NCBI RefSeq assembly: GCF_005860765.1
Contig: NZ_VCEI01000025.1
Span: 62,001-126,000, forward strand
Length of the DNA stretch: 64,000 nt
DNA from: Dyadobacter sediminis
GTDB lineage: Bacteria; Bacteroidota; Bacteroidia; Cytophagales; Spirosomataceae
Direction: 5' to 3'
Each line of letters opens with the position of its first letter. Position 1 is the first letter of the stretch. This document shows, piece after piece, positions 10,037-18,257 of the stretch. The position numbers and the translations under genes were made by a program. Below the pieces are notes generated by a model. That model made no database searches, was not told where the DNA came from, and saw only the letters and a program-made list of their open reading frames with translations.

Positions 10037-10939
10037 TCAGATCCCGTATTTGATCCGGTTTTTGATTTTTAAATAAAAAGGAAGTTGGTAATAACGGCGA
10101 AAAGCATTGATGACGTCCGCATCCGGTTGTAACAATGGATCAAACAGGACTTTGCCCGCGCTCATTTCACTTTCGTAATAACCCGTTTTAAAGGTAAAAT
10201 TGGTTCCGCTTCCGTCCGTTCCGATGTTTTTTATCTTGGATTTGACCGGATATACGCCGTATGCGCTGTTTTTGAACTGGCTGTAAGTCCAGCGGATAGC
10301 CCAGGAATCAATCGTGCCGAGCTGCTGCTTGGCGAGCATGGGCCAGAGGTCTTCACCGCCTTGTGTAAACGCCTGTTTTTTACCCGGATCTTTTTTCAGC
10401 GAATCAAAATCATTTACATCCCAGTCCGCGTGCTGCCATCTGGATTTCCACGTTCCCCATCCCCACGAACTTGCTCGCGGCGCGAGATACAGATCGTGCC
10501 TGTAAGCGGCAGGAACTTCGATAGGCGGGCTGTAAGCAGTAACCGAAAAAATATCTTTTCTTTCCTGATAAATATGCAGCGCTTCATTCATGAAGGTGAG
10601 GAAATCGGGCGTAGTAAGCATGTCATCTTCCAGCACAATGATTTTTTCATATTTTTCCAGAACGTCGCTCACGCCTTTTATCACCGATTTGGCCAGACCG
10701 TTATTTTTTTCTGCTGCAATTACCTTTACACTTTTAAATCCTTTTAAGTCGGCAATGTAATTTCTTATGTCTGCAATAAAAGGCTCATCCGGCGGCAATT
10801 TCGGGCCGTCGGAATAAATAATCAGTTCACTTTGAGAAGCAAGTAAATTAAGCTGCAGGGATTCGATGGTCTGGCGCAGATGCCAGGGACGATTGTAGCA
10901 AAACAGCACGACAGGAGCAAGGTTTCCGGACAGGCTCAT
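10037..10939 (-). CDS. glycosyltransferase, GT-A fold (GNT-I-like)
   Basis: 300 residues from the chosen ATG at 10939; an in-frame ATG at 10960 would overlap the upstream gene by 20 bases. LAPVVLFCYNRPWHLRQTIE is the donor-site start and KIIVLEDDMLTTPDFLTFMN carries an EDD metal-binding motif, as in GNT-I-like or sugar-transferase-like proteins of bacterial glycan clusters. A WGWGTWKSRW segment in the middle is typical of the same group. Cytoplasmic, acting on a lipid-linked glycan. Acceptor unknown. Tight spacing with both neighbours indicates one operon. Confidence 0.82.
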   Translation of the reverse strand: MSLSGNLAPVVLFCYNRPWHLRQTIESLQLNLLASQSELIIYSDGPKLPPDEPFIADIRNYIADLKGFKSVKVIAAEKNNGLAKSVIKGVSDVLEKYEKIIVLEDDMLTTPDFLTFMNEALHIYQERKDIFSVTAYSPPIEVPAAYRHDLYLAPRASSWGWGTWKSRWQHADWDVNDFDSLKKDPGKKQAFTQGGEDLWPMLAKQQLGTIDSWAIRWTYSQFKNSAYGVYPVKSKIKNIGTDGSGTNFTFKTGYYESEMSAGKVLFDPLLQPDADVINAFRRYYQLPFYLKIKNRIKYGI

Positions 10940-10940
10940 T

Positions 10941-11555
10941 TCAGCTTTTGTAAGCATCAATAATCAGCGAAGTATAACCGAGTTTGCCGTTCTGGTTGCG
11001 GCTGTCATGGTCTGCGGAACGGCGGATCATGCCGTCTTCAGGTTTCCACGGCGCTTTGTGAAATTGTCCGTTTTCATCAAAGTATTCCAGCAGTTTCACC
11101 GTATACCCGATTTCCTGAAGAAAGCCGGACATCAGCTTGTAATTGTACAGGATTTTATGGTCGTCTGCGCCGTTCCCGGTGCCGCCCGGCTTGACATAAT
11201 TAATGTACTCTTCGCTCGGATTAAAGCCGTCCGGAACGGCAACGCGTAAAAAGCCGCCGGGTTTGAGATACGTGTAGCAATGCTGGAATGCCTGTTTTCC
11301 TTCCGCTTCCGTAAGATGTTCCCAAACGTGCTCAGCCAGGATCCTGTCAATGGAATTTTCTTCAAAATATTTTTCCCAGTCACTCTTTTTCAACAGGTTG
11401 AGCGTTTCAATATCGGAATGTATCCAGCCCTTGTAAAGCGAAAACATGGAGCCTACAACCATATTTACCGGTTTGGTACGATCATACGTCATCAGCTGAT
11501 ACAAGCTGAAAGGCTGTTTTAAAATACCGGCAACAATTTTCTGCGTTAGCGACAT
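10941..11555 (-). CDS. SAM-dependent methyltransferase-like protein
   Basis: 204 residues. It has only the second half of the usual methyltransferase core in recognisable form: IDRILAEHVWEHLTEAEGKQAF followed by YLKPGGFLRVAVPDG (the EHV.EHL and LKPGG..R..VPD pattern of predicted SAM-dependent methyltransferases, COG4627-like). The glycine-rich motif I is not obvious, the region before it being NMVVGSMFSLYKGWIHSDIE. It may act on a glycan in this cluster or be a degenerate family member. The downstream glycosyltransferase starts within two bases of its stop codon, so the two are coupled. Confidence 0.7.
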   Translation of the reverse strand: MSLTQKIVAGILKQPFSLYQLMTYDRTKPVNMVVGSMFSLYKGWIHSDIETLNLLKKSDWEKYFEENSIDRILAEHVWEHLTEAEGKQAFQHCYTYLKPGGFLRVAVPDGFNPSEEYINYVKPGGTGNGADDHKILYNYKLMSGFLQEIGYTVKLLEYFDENGQFHKAPWKPEDGMIRRSADHDSRNQNGKLGYTSLIIDAYKS

Positions 11556-11644
11556 CGGAATAAATATTGAATGATAAAACGGCGTGTAAATGGCTGTTTT
11601 ATTTTCCCAAAGATAGTAAAAGTTAAAATGGCAAAAGGCCGGCC

Positions 11645-13165
11645 TTATTTCATTTTCAAAAAGCTTGCTTTTACAAGGTTCCAGCCCGAGCGAAAGCCGC
11701 CGCTGATATCTTCCGAAACATTCCAGAGCAAAATTCCGCCTCCGAACAGGAACGTGATCAGCAGTGATTTTGCAAACATGACCGCAAGCGATTCCGGAAG
11801 AATTCCATTTGCAGGCTCGGGCACGAAGGAAGCCGCAAGGTAAGTCATCATGGCAAGAACAATGACTTTCAGCGTGCCCGTTGTAAACGGCTGAATGCCC
11901 ATTTTGTATTTGATAAAAAGCAGTTTGACCACGTTATAGGTTACGGTTGCAAAAAGTGCCGCCGCCGCTGCGCCGTTGTAGCCGTAAAGCGGAATGAGAA
12001 ACTGGCTGCTTAAAAGAATGAGCGCCGTAAAAAAAAGCATGAAAACAATGTCGAAACGGTAAAAACGGGAATTGGTCAGTATCTCGGAATTCAGGCCCGT
12101 CATCATATCCGCAATCCTTGAAATGCCGACCATCAACACAACCCATTTGCCTTGTGAATAGATGTCTGATTTGGGTATAAGCCCGAAAATGGCATCGATA
12201 TTGCACCAGATTCCGAGAAAAAGGAAAGAACCGATGATAAAAAGGTTAAGCGATGATTTCTTGTAAATCGTATCAATATGCGCCAGATCATTTCTCCCAT
12301 ACGCTTCTGAAATAATCGGTGCGCTGATCATGACAATGCTGTTCCGCGGGATGGAAATAACCAGTGCGATACGCGATGCTATGTCAAAAATGGCCGTATT
12401 GCCAAGTCCGCCTTTAAAGGCTGGCAAAAGCACTTTTTCGATATGCGGAAGCAGCGCTGCACTGGCTCCGCCCAGCAAAACCCACAACCCGTAGCGGTAC
12501 ATTTCGGAAAATGCAGGATGTTTTATAAACCCGAAGTCAAGCGAGGTATACAAACGTTTCTGGAAATAAAGGTAAATCAGCATGGCAACAATGGCCAGCG
12601 CATAGCTGACGACCGTAAGATTGACCATGGTGTCAAAAGAAATGATCTTGAAGCCGAAAAGAATGACGACAAGGCTGTTGGCCAGACGCAGTCCGACTTC
12701 CCGGATCAAGGAAGGAACGGCAATGCGCAGATTGATCCTCGAATAGGATTCCAGCGCCAGCAGATAAACCATACCGACCGTCAGCGGAATGAAAACATAA
12801 TAATACCGGACGAGCATCGGAGAATGATCCAGATAAAATTTCAGGTAAAGCGGCTTGAACAGAAGATAAAGGATCACAAAAGCCGCCAGCCCGGCCAGCG
12901 GCGTAACGATAATGAAAGTGAAAAGCTGCCTGCGCGATGCATGATCCTGAAACCGGCTGTGAAAACGTACGGCCACGGAAGGAACGCCAAGCAGCGCAAA
13001 TGACATGTAAATGACCGGAAATGTAAGCAGCGTGGAAGCATAAAGGCCCAGTTGTTCCTGCGTAAGAAACTGGTTATAAAGTATCAGGATATTGAAAATG
13101 CCGATAATAACCCCGATGTAAGAAACAATGGAGCTTTTAAATCCCTGACGTACGATAATCCCCAT
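11645..13165 (-). CDS. polysaccharide flippase (Wzx/MOP superfamily)
   Basis: 506 residues from ATG 13165 (MGIIVRQGFKSSIVSYIGV). The frame is open further upstream to 13318, but that extension overlaps the divergent epimerase gene and is not protein-like. The sequence shows about 14 hydrophobic segments spread over the full length, the arrangement of polysaccharide_synt/MVF-type transporters. It would flip a lipid-linked oligosaccharide across the cytoplasmic membrane for assembly of a capsule, exopolysaccharide or O-antigen-like glycan. First gene of the minus-strand run flippase, methyltransferase-like, glycosyltransferase, FkbM. Confidence 0.88.
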   Translation of the reverse strand: MGIIVRQGFKSSIVSYIGVIIGIFNILILYNQFLTQEQLGLYASTLLTFPVIYMSFALLGVPSVAVRFHSRFQDHASRRQLFTFIIVTPLAGLAAFVILYLLFKPLYLKFYLDHSPMLVRYYYVFIPLTVGMVYLLALESYSRINLRIAVPSLIREVGLRLANSLVVILFGFKIISFDTMVNLTVVSYALAIVAMLIYLYFQKRLYTSLDFGFIKHPAFSEMYRYGLWVLLGGASAALLPHIEKVLLPAFKGGLGNTAIFDIASRIALVISIPRNSIVMISAPIISEAYGRNDLAHIDTIYKKSSLNLFIIGSFLFLGIWCNIDAIFGLIPKSDIYSQGKWVVLMVGISRIADMMTGLNSEILTNSRFYRFDIVFMLFFTALILLSSQFLIPLYGYNGAAAAALFATVTYNVVKLLFIKYKMGIQPFTTGTLKVIVLAMMTYLAASFVPEPANGILPESLAVMFAKSLLITFLFGGGILLWNVSEDISGGFRSGWNLVKASFLKMK

Positions 13166-13290
13166 TGAGGTACTACTTGGTTCACAGGGCGAAATAAGAC
13201 AAAAAGCATAAGATAGCCTAACGATAACTGGCGATAACTTTACAACGGCAGTAATTATAACTTGGGCCTGAAAACTTAAATGATGAATCT

Positions 13291-14409
13291 TTGAAAGTTC
13301 TGAATATCGTTGGCGCACGTCCCAATTTCATGAAAATAGCACCGATTCACAGGGCATTTATGAAATACAGGGACATCAGCTCAAAAATCGTACACACCGG
13401 CCAGCATTATGACACACGCATGTCCGGCATATTTTTCAGTCAGCTCGAAATGCCTGAGCCGGATTATTTTCTGGGCATAGGCGCAGGCTCGCACGCGCAG
13501 CAGACAGCCGGGATTATGCTGGAATTTGAAAAAGTGATTTACAAGGAAAAACCCGATCTGGTCCTGGTGGCCGGCGACGTGAACTCTACGCTGGCTTGTG
13601 CGTTGGTCGCTGTGAAGGAACATATTCCCGTTGCGCATGTGGAAGCAGGCTTGAGAAGCGGCGACAGGCGCATGCCGGAGGAAATCAACCGTATCATGAC
13701 GGATTCCGTTTCGGATCACTTGTTCGTTACTGAAAATGCAGCGCTTGTGAATCTGAAAAAAGAAAATGTGGATGAAAGCAAAATTCATTTTTCAGGCAAT
13801 GTCATGATCGATTCACTGCTCTATTATTTTCCGGAAATCAGAAAGCTGAATATTCCTGAAAGCATCGGCGTTGCCCCGAATGCTTACGTGCTGATGACCA
13901 TGCACCGTCCGGCCAATGTGGATGGTACGGAAGGGTTAAAGCAGATCCTCGAAATTGTAAAGGAATTGGCCTTGCATAAAAATGTCGTTTTTCCTGTTCA
14001 TCCGCGCACCATGCAGCATATGGAAATAGCTGGTTTGAAAAAGGAATTTGAGAACATTGCAGGCCTCAAAATGCTGCAACCGCAAGGATACCTGGAATTT
14101 CTTAATCTTACTTTACACGCAGCTTTGGTACTCACGGATTCGGGCGGCATTCAGGAGGAAACGACTTTTCTGCAGATTCCGTGCATGACGCTGCGAGAAA
14201 CCACGGAAAGGCCGGTTACGGTGGAGTCGGGGACAAATTATCTTTTAAGCAGGCCGGACAGAAAAGATGTTGTAAAACTTGCTGAGGCAATTTTTGCCGG
14301 AAATGCAAAGAAAGGCATTATTCCGGCGCTTTGGGATGGAAAAGCTGCGGAAAGGATCGTTTCGGTTTTAAGAGAAAAATACATTAATTCGTACGTTTGT
14401 GGCAATTAA
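13291..14409 (+). CDS. wecB: UDP-N-acetylglucosamine 2-epimerase (non-hydrolysing)
   Basis: 372 residues. It interconverts UDP-GlcNAc and UDP-ManNAc for surface glycans. Family motifs are intact: VLNIVGARPNFMKIAPIHRA, VHTGQHYD, LVAGDVNSTLA, VAHVEAGLRSGDRRMPEEIN, TMHRPANVD, FPVHPRTM, and DSGGIQEE near the C-terminus. The only start that preserves the conserved N-terminus is a TTG at 13291; no ATG or GTG occurs in frame upstream before it, and the nearby ATGATG is in another frame. It is divergent from the flippase gene, 125 bases apart, and is followed 21 bases later by another methyltransferase gene. Confidence 0.94.
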   Translation: MKVLNIVGARPNFMKIAPIHRAFMKYRDISSKIVHTGQHYDTRMSGIFFSQLEMPEPDYFLGIGAGSHAQQTAGIMLEFEKVIYKEKPDLVLVAGDVNSTLACALVAVKEHIPVAHVEAGLRSGDRRMPEEINRIMTDSVSDHLFVTENAALVNLKKENVDESKIHFSGNVMIDSLLYYFPEIRKLNIPESIGVAPNAYVLMTMHRPANVDGTEGLKQILEIVKELALHKNVVFPVHPRTMQHMEIAGLKKEFENIAGLKMLQPQGYLEFLNLTLHAALVLTDSGGIQEETTFLQIPCMTLRETTERPVTVESGTNYLLSRPDRKDVVKLAEAIFAGNAKKGIIPALWDGKAAERIVSVLREKYINSYVCGN

Positions 14410-14430
14410 CCGGCAATTGGCTGAAATACA

Positions 14431-15075
14431 ATGATCAAAAAAATAAAGAATAACGCCTGGAATGTCCTGAACGGGATGGGTCTGGGCGGAAGTGTTCAGC
14501 TGATTCTGGATGGCGCCTTAAAGCAGTACGGCTGGTTCAGAAGCTTTCATTCCAAGCAGTCTGTGGATGCGAACGGCGACCCGCTTCCGTGGTATACATA
14601 TCCGTTTATTCTTTTCCTGAAACCCCGCGTCAAGCCCCATTTCAACGTCTTTGAATACGGATCGGGCAATTCTACAAGATGGTATGCAGCGCGTGTGAAG
14701 CACATTACGGCTGTGGAACACGATGCTGACTGGATTAAACAGATCAGTCCGAAGCTTCCCGCAAATGCAAAAGTGCTGGAAAAGCCTTTGGGTGAACCTT
14801 ACATCAAAGCAGTAAAATCAACGGGCGATCTTTATAACATTATTGTGGTCGATGGTCGTAACCGGGTAAAATGCGCCGTGTTTGCTGCCAGTTACCTCAC
14901 ACCAGACGGCGTTCTGATCTTGGATAACTCGGAACGGGAATGGTATAACAAGGCAAAGGAGTATCTGGCTGAAAAAGGCTTCCGGCGACTTGATTTTATC
15001 GGAATGGCGCCGATTGTAGGCATTGAAACCTGCACCAGTGTGTTTTACAGGGACAATAACTGTCTGGGCATCTGA
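14431..15075 (+). CDS. class I SAM-dependent methyltransferase-like protein
   Basis: 214 residues. FNVFEYGSGNSTRWYAARV is a clear motif I, followed by ITAVEHDADWIKQI (acidic residue after strand 2) and YNIIVVDGRNRVKCAV plus LTPDGVLILDNSE, the layout of a Rossmann methyltransferase. It follows wecB by 21 bases and is probably co-transcribed. A substrate within the glycan pathway is a guess based on position. Confidence 0.78.
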   Translation: MIKKIKNNAWNVLNGMGLGGSVQLILDGALKQYGWFRSFHSKQSVDANGDPLPWYTYPFILFLKPRVKPHFNVFEYGSGNSTRWYAARVKHITAVEHDADWIKQISPKLPANAKVLEKPLGEPYIKAVKSTGDLYNIIVVDGRNRVKCAVFAASYLTPDGVLILDNSEREWYNKAKEYLAEKGFRRLDFIGMAPIVGIETCTSVFYRDNNCLGI

Positions 15076-15076
15076 T

Positions 15077-15898
15077 CTAGAATTTCTGTGAATAAGTGAT
15101 TTTTACACATGCTTCTCCGCCGACATTCTGTTTGAACCGGCTTAACGACGGCTTGTGAATGCCCGTGCCGTCAATAGAAATCCCGAGATCAAGCATGCTG
15201 ATCTGCTTTTCCTGGCAAAACCGGTAAATGGATTCCAGTAACATCACTGCCGGGCTGAAATGCCGGTAACTGCCAAGATCAGCTGAAAGAAAGTTGTACA
15301 AAACACGTTCGTTAACGCGGACGGCCAGTGAAAGCGCGATAATCCGGCCCGTATCTTTTACTGTGAAAATCTGAAAATGATCCGGAAATACATGCAGCAG
15401 TAATTGCATCTGCAGCAAGGAAATCGAAATGGCATAGCCTTTCTGCAGGCGGCTTTCCTGAATAAATTCGTAAGCGGTCTCACAGGAAACAGTAAAATCC
15501 GGCCCGGCTACGAACCCTGCAGCAACAGATTTCCTTAACCTGCGTTTTTCAGCGGCAGCGATGCGTTCAGCAAAAGGCATTGAACAAACCGGTATAAAGT
15601 GATCGGGATAAACAGGATCCGGGATAAATCCAGAACTAATGTAACAATTATGATAAAAAATATGCATTTTCAAATCATAGGCAGAAGGAGCCGTTTTGAT
15701 TGTCAGTTTTTTTCCGGAAAATAGATTCACCCATTTTTTTATGCAGTTTAGAAGGAAAGTAATCTCCTTTTCAGTACATTTCCCATCAGACTGGATTCCA
15801 CCGAACGGAGCGGCCAGCGGTGAGTGCCAGTTATCCTGCGGATCGCGGGTACAATGAAATACTGCAGCAGCATGTTCAGCATTTTGACGAAAAAGCAT
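15077..15898 (-). CDS. GNAT/FemAB-like acyltransferase domain protein, start uncertain
   Basis: 273 residues from the first ATG at 15898, but the frame stays open and protein-like to 16084 (stop at 16085-16087) with no in-frame ATG, GTG or TTG. The upstream residues include FSPDLYFSSEHL and lead straight into HAAAVFHCTRDPQDNWHSPL, so the true protein is probably about 330 residues and begins at a non-standard codon or has lost its start by a small indel. The SPLAAPFGGIQ motif, and the central and C-terminal parts (LYNFLSADL, SMLDLGIS, LSRFKQNVGGE), resemble BioF2-like/FemAB acyltransferases of Bacteroidota. Function unknown; it converges on the preceding methyltransferase gene with one base between stops. 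Confidence 0.72.
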   Translation of the reverse strand: MLFRQNAEHAAAVFHCTRDPQDNWHSPLAAPFGGIQSDGKCTEKEITFLLNCIKKWVNLFSGKKLTIKTAPSAYDLKMHIFYHNCYISSGFIPDPVYPDHFIPVCSMPFAERIAAAEKRRLRKSVAAGFVAGPDFTVSCETAYEFIQESRLQKGYAISISLLQMQLLLHVFPDHFQIFTVKDTGRIIALSLAVRVNERVLYNFLSADLGSYRHFSPAVMLLESIYRFCQEKQISMLDLGISIDGTGIHKPSLSRFKQNVGGEACVKITYSQKF

Positions 15899-16077
15899 AA
15901 AAGTGTATATTTCACCTGAAGCCTGCGTCTGAAGATGTTCCGAAGAGAAATAGAGATCCGGAGAAAAACCTAATGGCTGGTCGTGCTTTGAATTTCCTGT
16001 AAAAAGATGAATGCTGAAGCCGGTACTCGGCCAGCAATAGTCAGAATTACGTGTGTGTATGATAGTAGTAATAATTA

Positions 16078-16138
16078 ATAAGGGTTACAATGCATATATT
16101 TTTGCTGTTTTTTAGAATTTATGCCCTTATATTGTAAC
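16078..16138. repeat. interleaved inverted repeats
   Basis: ATAAGGG (16078-16084) is complementary to CCCTTAT (16124-16130), and GTTACAAT (16084-16091) is complementary to ATTGTAAC (16131-16138). The order A-B-A'-B' is not a simple hairpin. It lies in the spacer shared by the acyltransferase-like gene and the LuxR regulator gene and could be an operator. Confidence 0.35.
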
Positions 16139-16313
16139 GATTGATAAATAATAATATACTAATTTGTTTTTTTTTAGGTTTAATACAACGCTGATTACTA
16201 TTTTTGTTTATTATTCAACTTTCCTGATGGGAAATGTCGTAATTGTTCTGGTTTAATGATCAGGAACTTTAACAAAAATATGTATCTGTTTACATAAAGT
16301 TGATAGATTAATT

Positions 16314-16321
16314 TAACTTTG
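16314..16321 (+). promoter_or_regulatory. -7 promoter element for the LuxR-type regulator
   Basis: TAACTTTG matches TAnnTTTG. The -33 region is poor (TTTA at 16289-16292, 21 bases upstream). It predicts a leader of about 35 bases before the ATG at 16364. Confidence 0.45.
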
Positions 16322-16363
16322 ACACCAGGATAATTTTATATTCAATTGGACTCAAACCCATAC

Positions 16364-16984
16364 ATGAAACACATACTTATTGCTGAGGACCATGCAGTGG
16401 TTAGAATCGGTACGAAACACCTCCTCAAATCACTTATTCCGGAATCCACTATTTCGGATGTTGACGATTTCGACAAATTACTTCAGGAGCTTGAAGTAAA
16501 GCCATATGATCTTTTAATTCTGGACATTAACATTCCGGGCGGCAATACCACCAAAATGGTTGAAACCATTCGCGCCAAATCTCCCGGCGTAAGAATCTTG
16601 ATGTTTTCAAGTTACGATGAGCAGCTTTATGGTCTTATGTACCTTCAGGCCGGTGCAGACGGGTATTTATCCAAAGACGCTCCCGAGGAAGAGTTCAAAA
16701 CAGCTGTTATGAGCGTTCTGAACAACAAAAAATACATGAGCGAAGACATGCAGCAGATGAATATCAACAGGCTGATCAATCCGAGGGAATTCCTTCCGGA
16801 TCCGGTTGTAAGCTTGTCGCCGCGTGAAACGGATGTAATGAATTTGCTTAAAGAAGGCTTGGGTACTGCCAAAATTGCTGAAAAACTAAACTTGCAATTG
16901 TCTACGGTAAGTACTTATAAAGCCCGGATTTTTGAAAAACTGGGTGTTAAAAACATTGTAGAACTCATTACCAAAATCAAATAA
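16364..16984 (+). CDS. LuxR-family (NarL-type) response regulator
   Basis: 206 residues from ATG 16364; a TTG at 16346 would add six residues. The receiver domain has the acidic pair at Glu8-Asp9, phospho-acceptor Asp54 in LLILDINIPGG and a switch Lys in GYLSKDAPEEEF. The C-terminal HTH (about 145-200) reads LSPRETDVMNLLKEG...IAEKLNLQLSTVSTYKARIFEKLGV, the NarL/FixJ type. No sensor kinase is adjacent. It borders the glycan cluster and may control it, but the sequence does not show this. It ends in a strong terminator at 17000-17040. Confidence 0.92.
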   Translation: MKHILIAEDHAVVRIGTKHLLKSLIPESTISDVDDFDKLLQELEVKPYDLLILDINIPGGNTTKMVETIRAKSPGVRILMFSSYDEQLYGLMYLQAGADGYLSKDAPEEEFKTAVMSVLNNKKYMSEDMQQMNINRLINPREFLPDPVVSLSPRETDVMNLLKEGLGTAKIAEKLNLQLSTVSTYKARIFEKLGVKNIVELITKIK

Positions 16985-16999
16985 AGTTTTTTGATGAAA

Positions 17000-17040
17000 C
17001 GAAAAAATCCCTGTGCGTGCTGCGTACAGGGATTTTTTCG
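17000..17040 (+). terminator. intrinsic terminator after the LuxR-type regulator
   Basis: A perfect 15-bp stem (17000-17014 with 17026-17040) with core ATCCCTGT/ACAGGGAT and flanking A6/T6 runs, loop of 11 bases. Confidence 0.85.
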
Positions 17041-17104
17041 TATAAAAACGGATCGGTTCCTTTGATAAAAATTTTATTATCTCTAATTGGTTGAAAAAAC
17101 GTTC

Positions 17105-17635
17105 ATGCGAAAATTAGGCGTTGAAGAAATGGGCCGCATGACGGTCGAAGAATTTAAAGAGTCAGATAAATTTCCTTTTACAATTGTACTTGACAATATT
17201 CGCAGTCTCAACAACATCGGTTCTTTTTTCAGGACGGCTGATGCTTTCCGTGCAGAAAGGATTTTGCTATGCGGTTATACACAGAGTCCGCCGCATCGGG
17301 AGATAACCAGAAGCGCGCTCGGTGCTGAACTTGCTGTGAATTGGGAGAAAGTGCCGGATACGTTAAGCGCAGTAAAGGAACTGAAAGCCGCGGGCTACAG
17401 GGTCTGGTGTGTGGAACAGGCCGAAGGAAGCGTTCTGCTGCAGAACTTCGTGCCGGAACCGGATTTCTCGTATGCATTTGTGTTCGGGAATGAAGTGGAA
17501 GGCGTGGAAGATGACGTCATTGCGGCATCGGACGGATGCCTGGAAATTCCTCAGTTTGGTACAAAACACTCGTTTAATGTATCCGTTTCTGCAGGCATTG
17601 TTTTTTGGGAGTATGTAAGAAATAAAATAACATAA
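17105..17635 (+). CDS. TrmH/SpoU family RNA 2'-O-ribose methyltransferase
   Basis: 176 residues from ATG 17105; a TTG at 17087 would add six residues. SPOUT-fold signatures are present in order: IVLDNIRSLNNIGSFFRTAD (motif 1), FVFGNEVEGVEDDVI (motif 2) and LEIPQFGTKHSFNVSVSAGI (motif 3), which form the knotted SAM site. It methylates a ribose in tRNA or rRNA; the short length without an N-terminal substrate-binding extension resembles the tRNA-type members, but the target nucleotide cannot be assigned. Monocistronic by position. Confidence 0.9.
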   Translation: MRKLGVEEMGRMTVEEFKESDKFPFTIVLDNIRSLNNIGSFFRTADAFRAERILLCGYTQSPPHREITRSALGAELAVNWEKVPDTLSAVKELKAAGYRVWCVEQAEGSVLLQNFVPEPDFSYAFVFGNEVEGVEDDVIAASDGCLEIPQFGTKHSFNVSVSAGIVFWEYVRNKIT

Positions 17636-17781
17636 ATATAATACAGAATTGTGGGGTTTATAACTTTATAAGTGCTAATTGCAGGTTTATAAGCAAATGT
17701 GAAAAATGCAGTTTTTCTGTTTGCAAAGCAAGAATCAACCCTGTATCCGGCATATTGTTAATGTACTTACAAACTTAAATT

Positions 17782-18204
17782 ATGAAATCTGCTACGAAAA
17801 AATTGACCCTCGACATTGCGGAATCTCTTTCAGAGAAAATTGATTCCGTATCCGCCGGTTCCAAGAAAATAAAGAAATCGATTGAGAAAGCGGCTGCCAA
17901 ACTTGCCAAGAAGGTCGTCAAGTTTGAAAAGGAAACGCAGAAAAAAAAGGAGAAAGAAGCAAAACATGCCGAAAGGAAATTAAAAGGGAAAGACAAAAAA
18001 GAAGGTAAAAAGCATAAGCATGAGAAAGTTGCTGCCCTTGTAGCCGAAGCTTCTTCCAAAGTTCCGGTGGCACCTCCGGCAAAACCGGTTGCAGCCAAGC
18101 CGGCAGCAAGTTCTAAAACGGCGGTTAAAGCCGATTCAAAACCGACAGGAACATTGCCGCAGGCCGTAGAAGCACAAGATAACAGTACCGCTTCTGCAGA
18201 ATAA
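17782..18204 (+). CDS. lysine/alanine-rich basic protein, histone H1-like composition
   Basis: 140 residues with no recognised domain. The first 65 residues could form a long amphipathic helix (LTLDIAESLSEKIDSVSAG then dense KK/EK repeats), a central stretch is nearly all Lys/Glu/His (KKKEKEAKHAERKLKGKDKK), and the C-terminal third is Ala/Pro/Lys-rich and probably disordered (VAPPAKPVAAKPAASSK). The composition resembles the lysine-rich tails of bacterial histone H1-like and nucleoid proteins, so DNA or RNA binding is plausible but unproven. Separate transcription unit with its own terminator at 18224-18257. Confidence 0.75.
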   Translation: MKSATKKLTLDIAESLSEKIDSVSAGSKKIKKSIEKAAAKLAKKVVKFEKETQKKKEKEAKHAERKLKGKDKKEGKKHKHEKVAALVAEASSKVPVAPPAKPVAAKPAASSKTAVKADSKPTGTLPQAVEAQDNSTASAE

Positions 18205-18223
18205 CCCTGATTAAGGATTTGTA

Positions 18224-18257
18224 AAAAAATTCAGCTTTTCAGAAAGCTGAATTTTTT
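18224..18257 (+). terminator. intrinsic terminator overlapping the end of pgeF
   Basis: A perfect 15-bp stem (18224-18238 with 18243-18257), core TTCAGCTTT/AAAGCTGAA with A/T runs and a 4-base loop. It ends the lysine-rich gene, and its right arm is the last codons of the convergent pgeF gene, whose stop codon (18239-18241) lies in the loop. Confidence 0.85.

Noticed and set aside
13166..13318. N-terminal extension of the flippase to 13318
   Set aside because: It overlaps the start of wecB on the other strand and lacks flippase-like sequence; ATG 13165 begins the family-like part.
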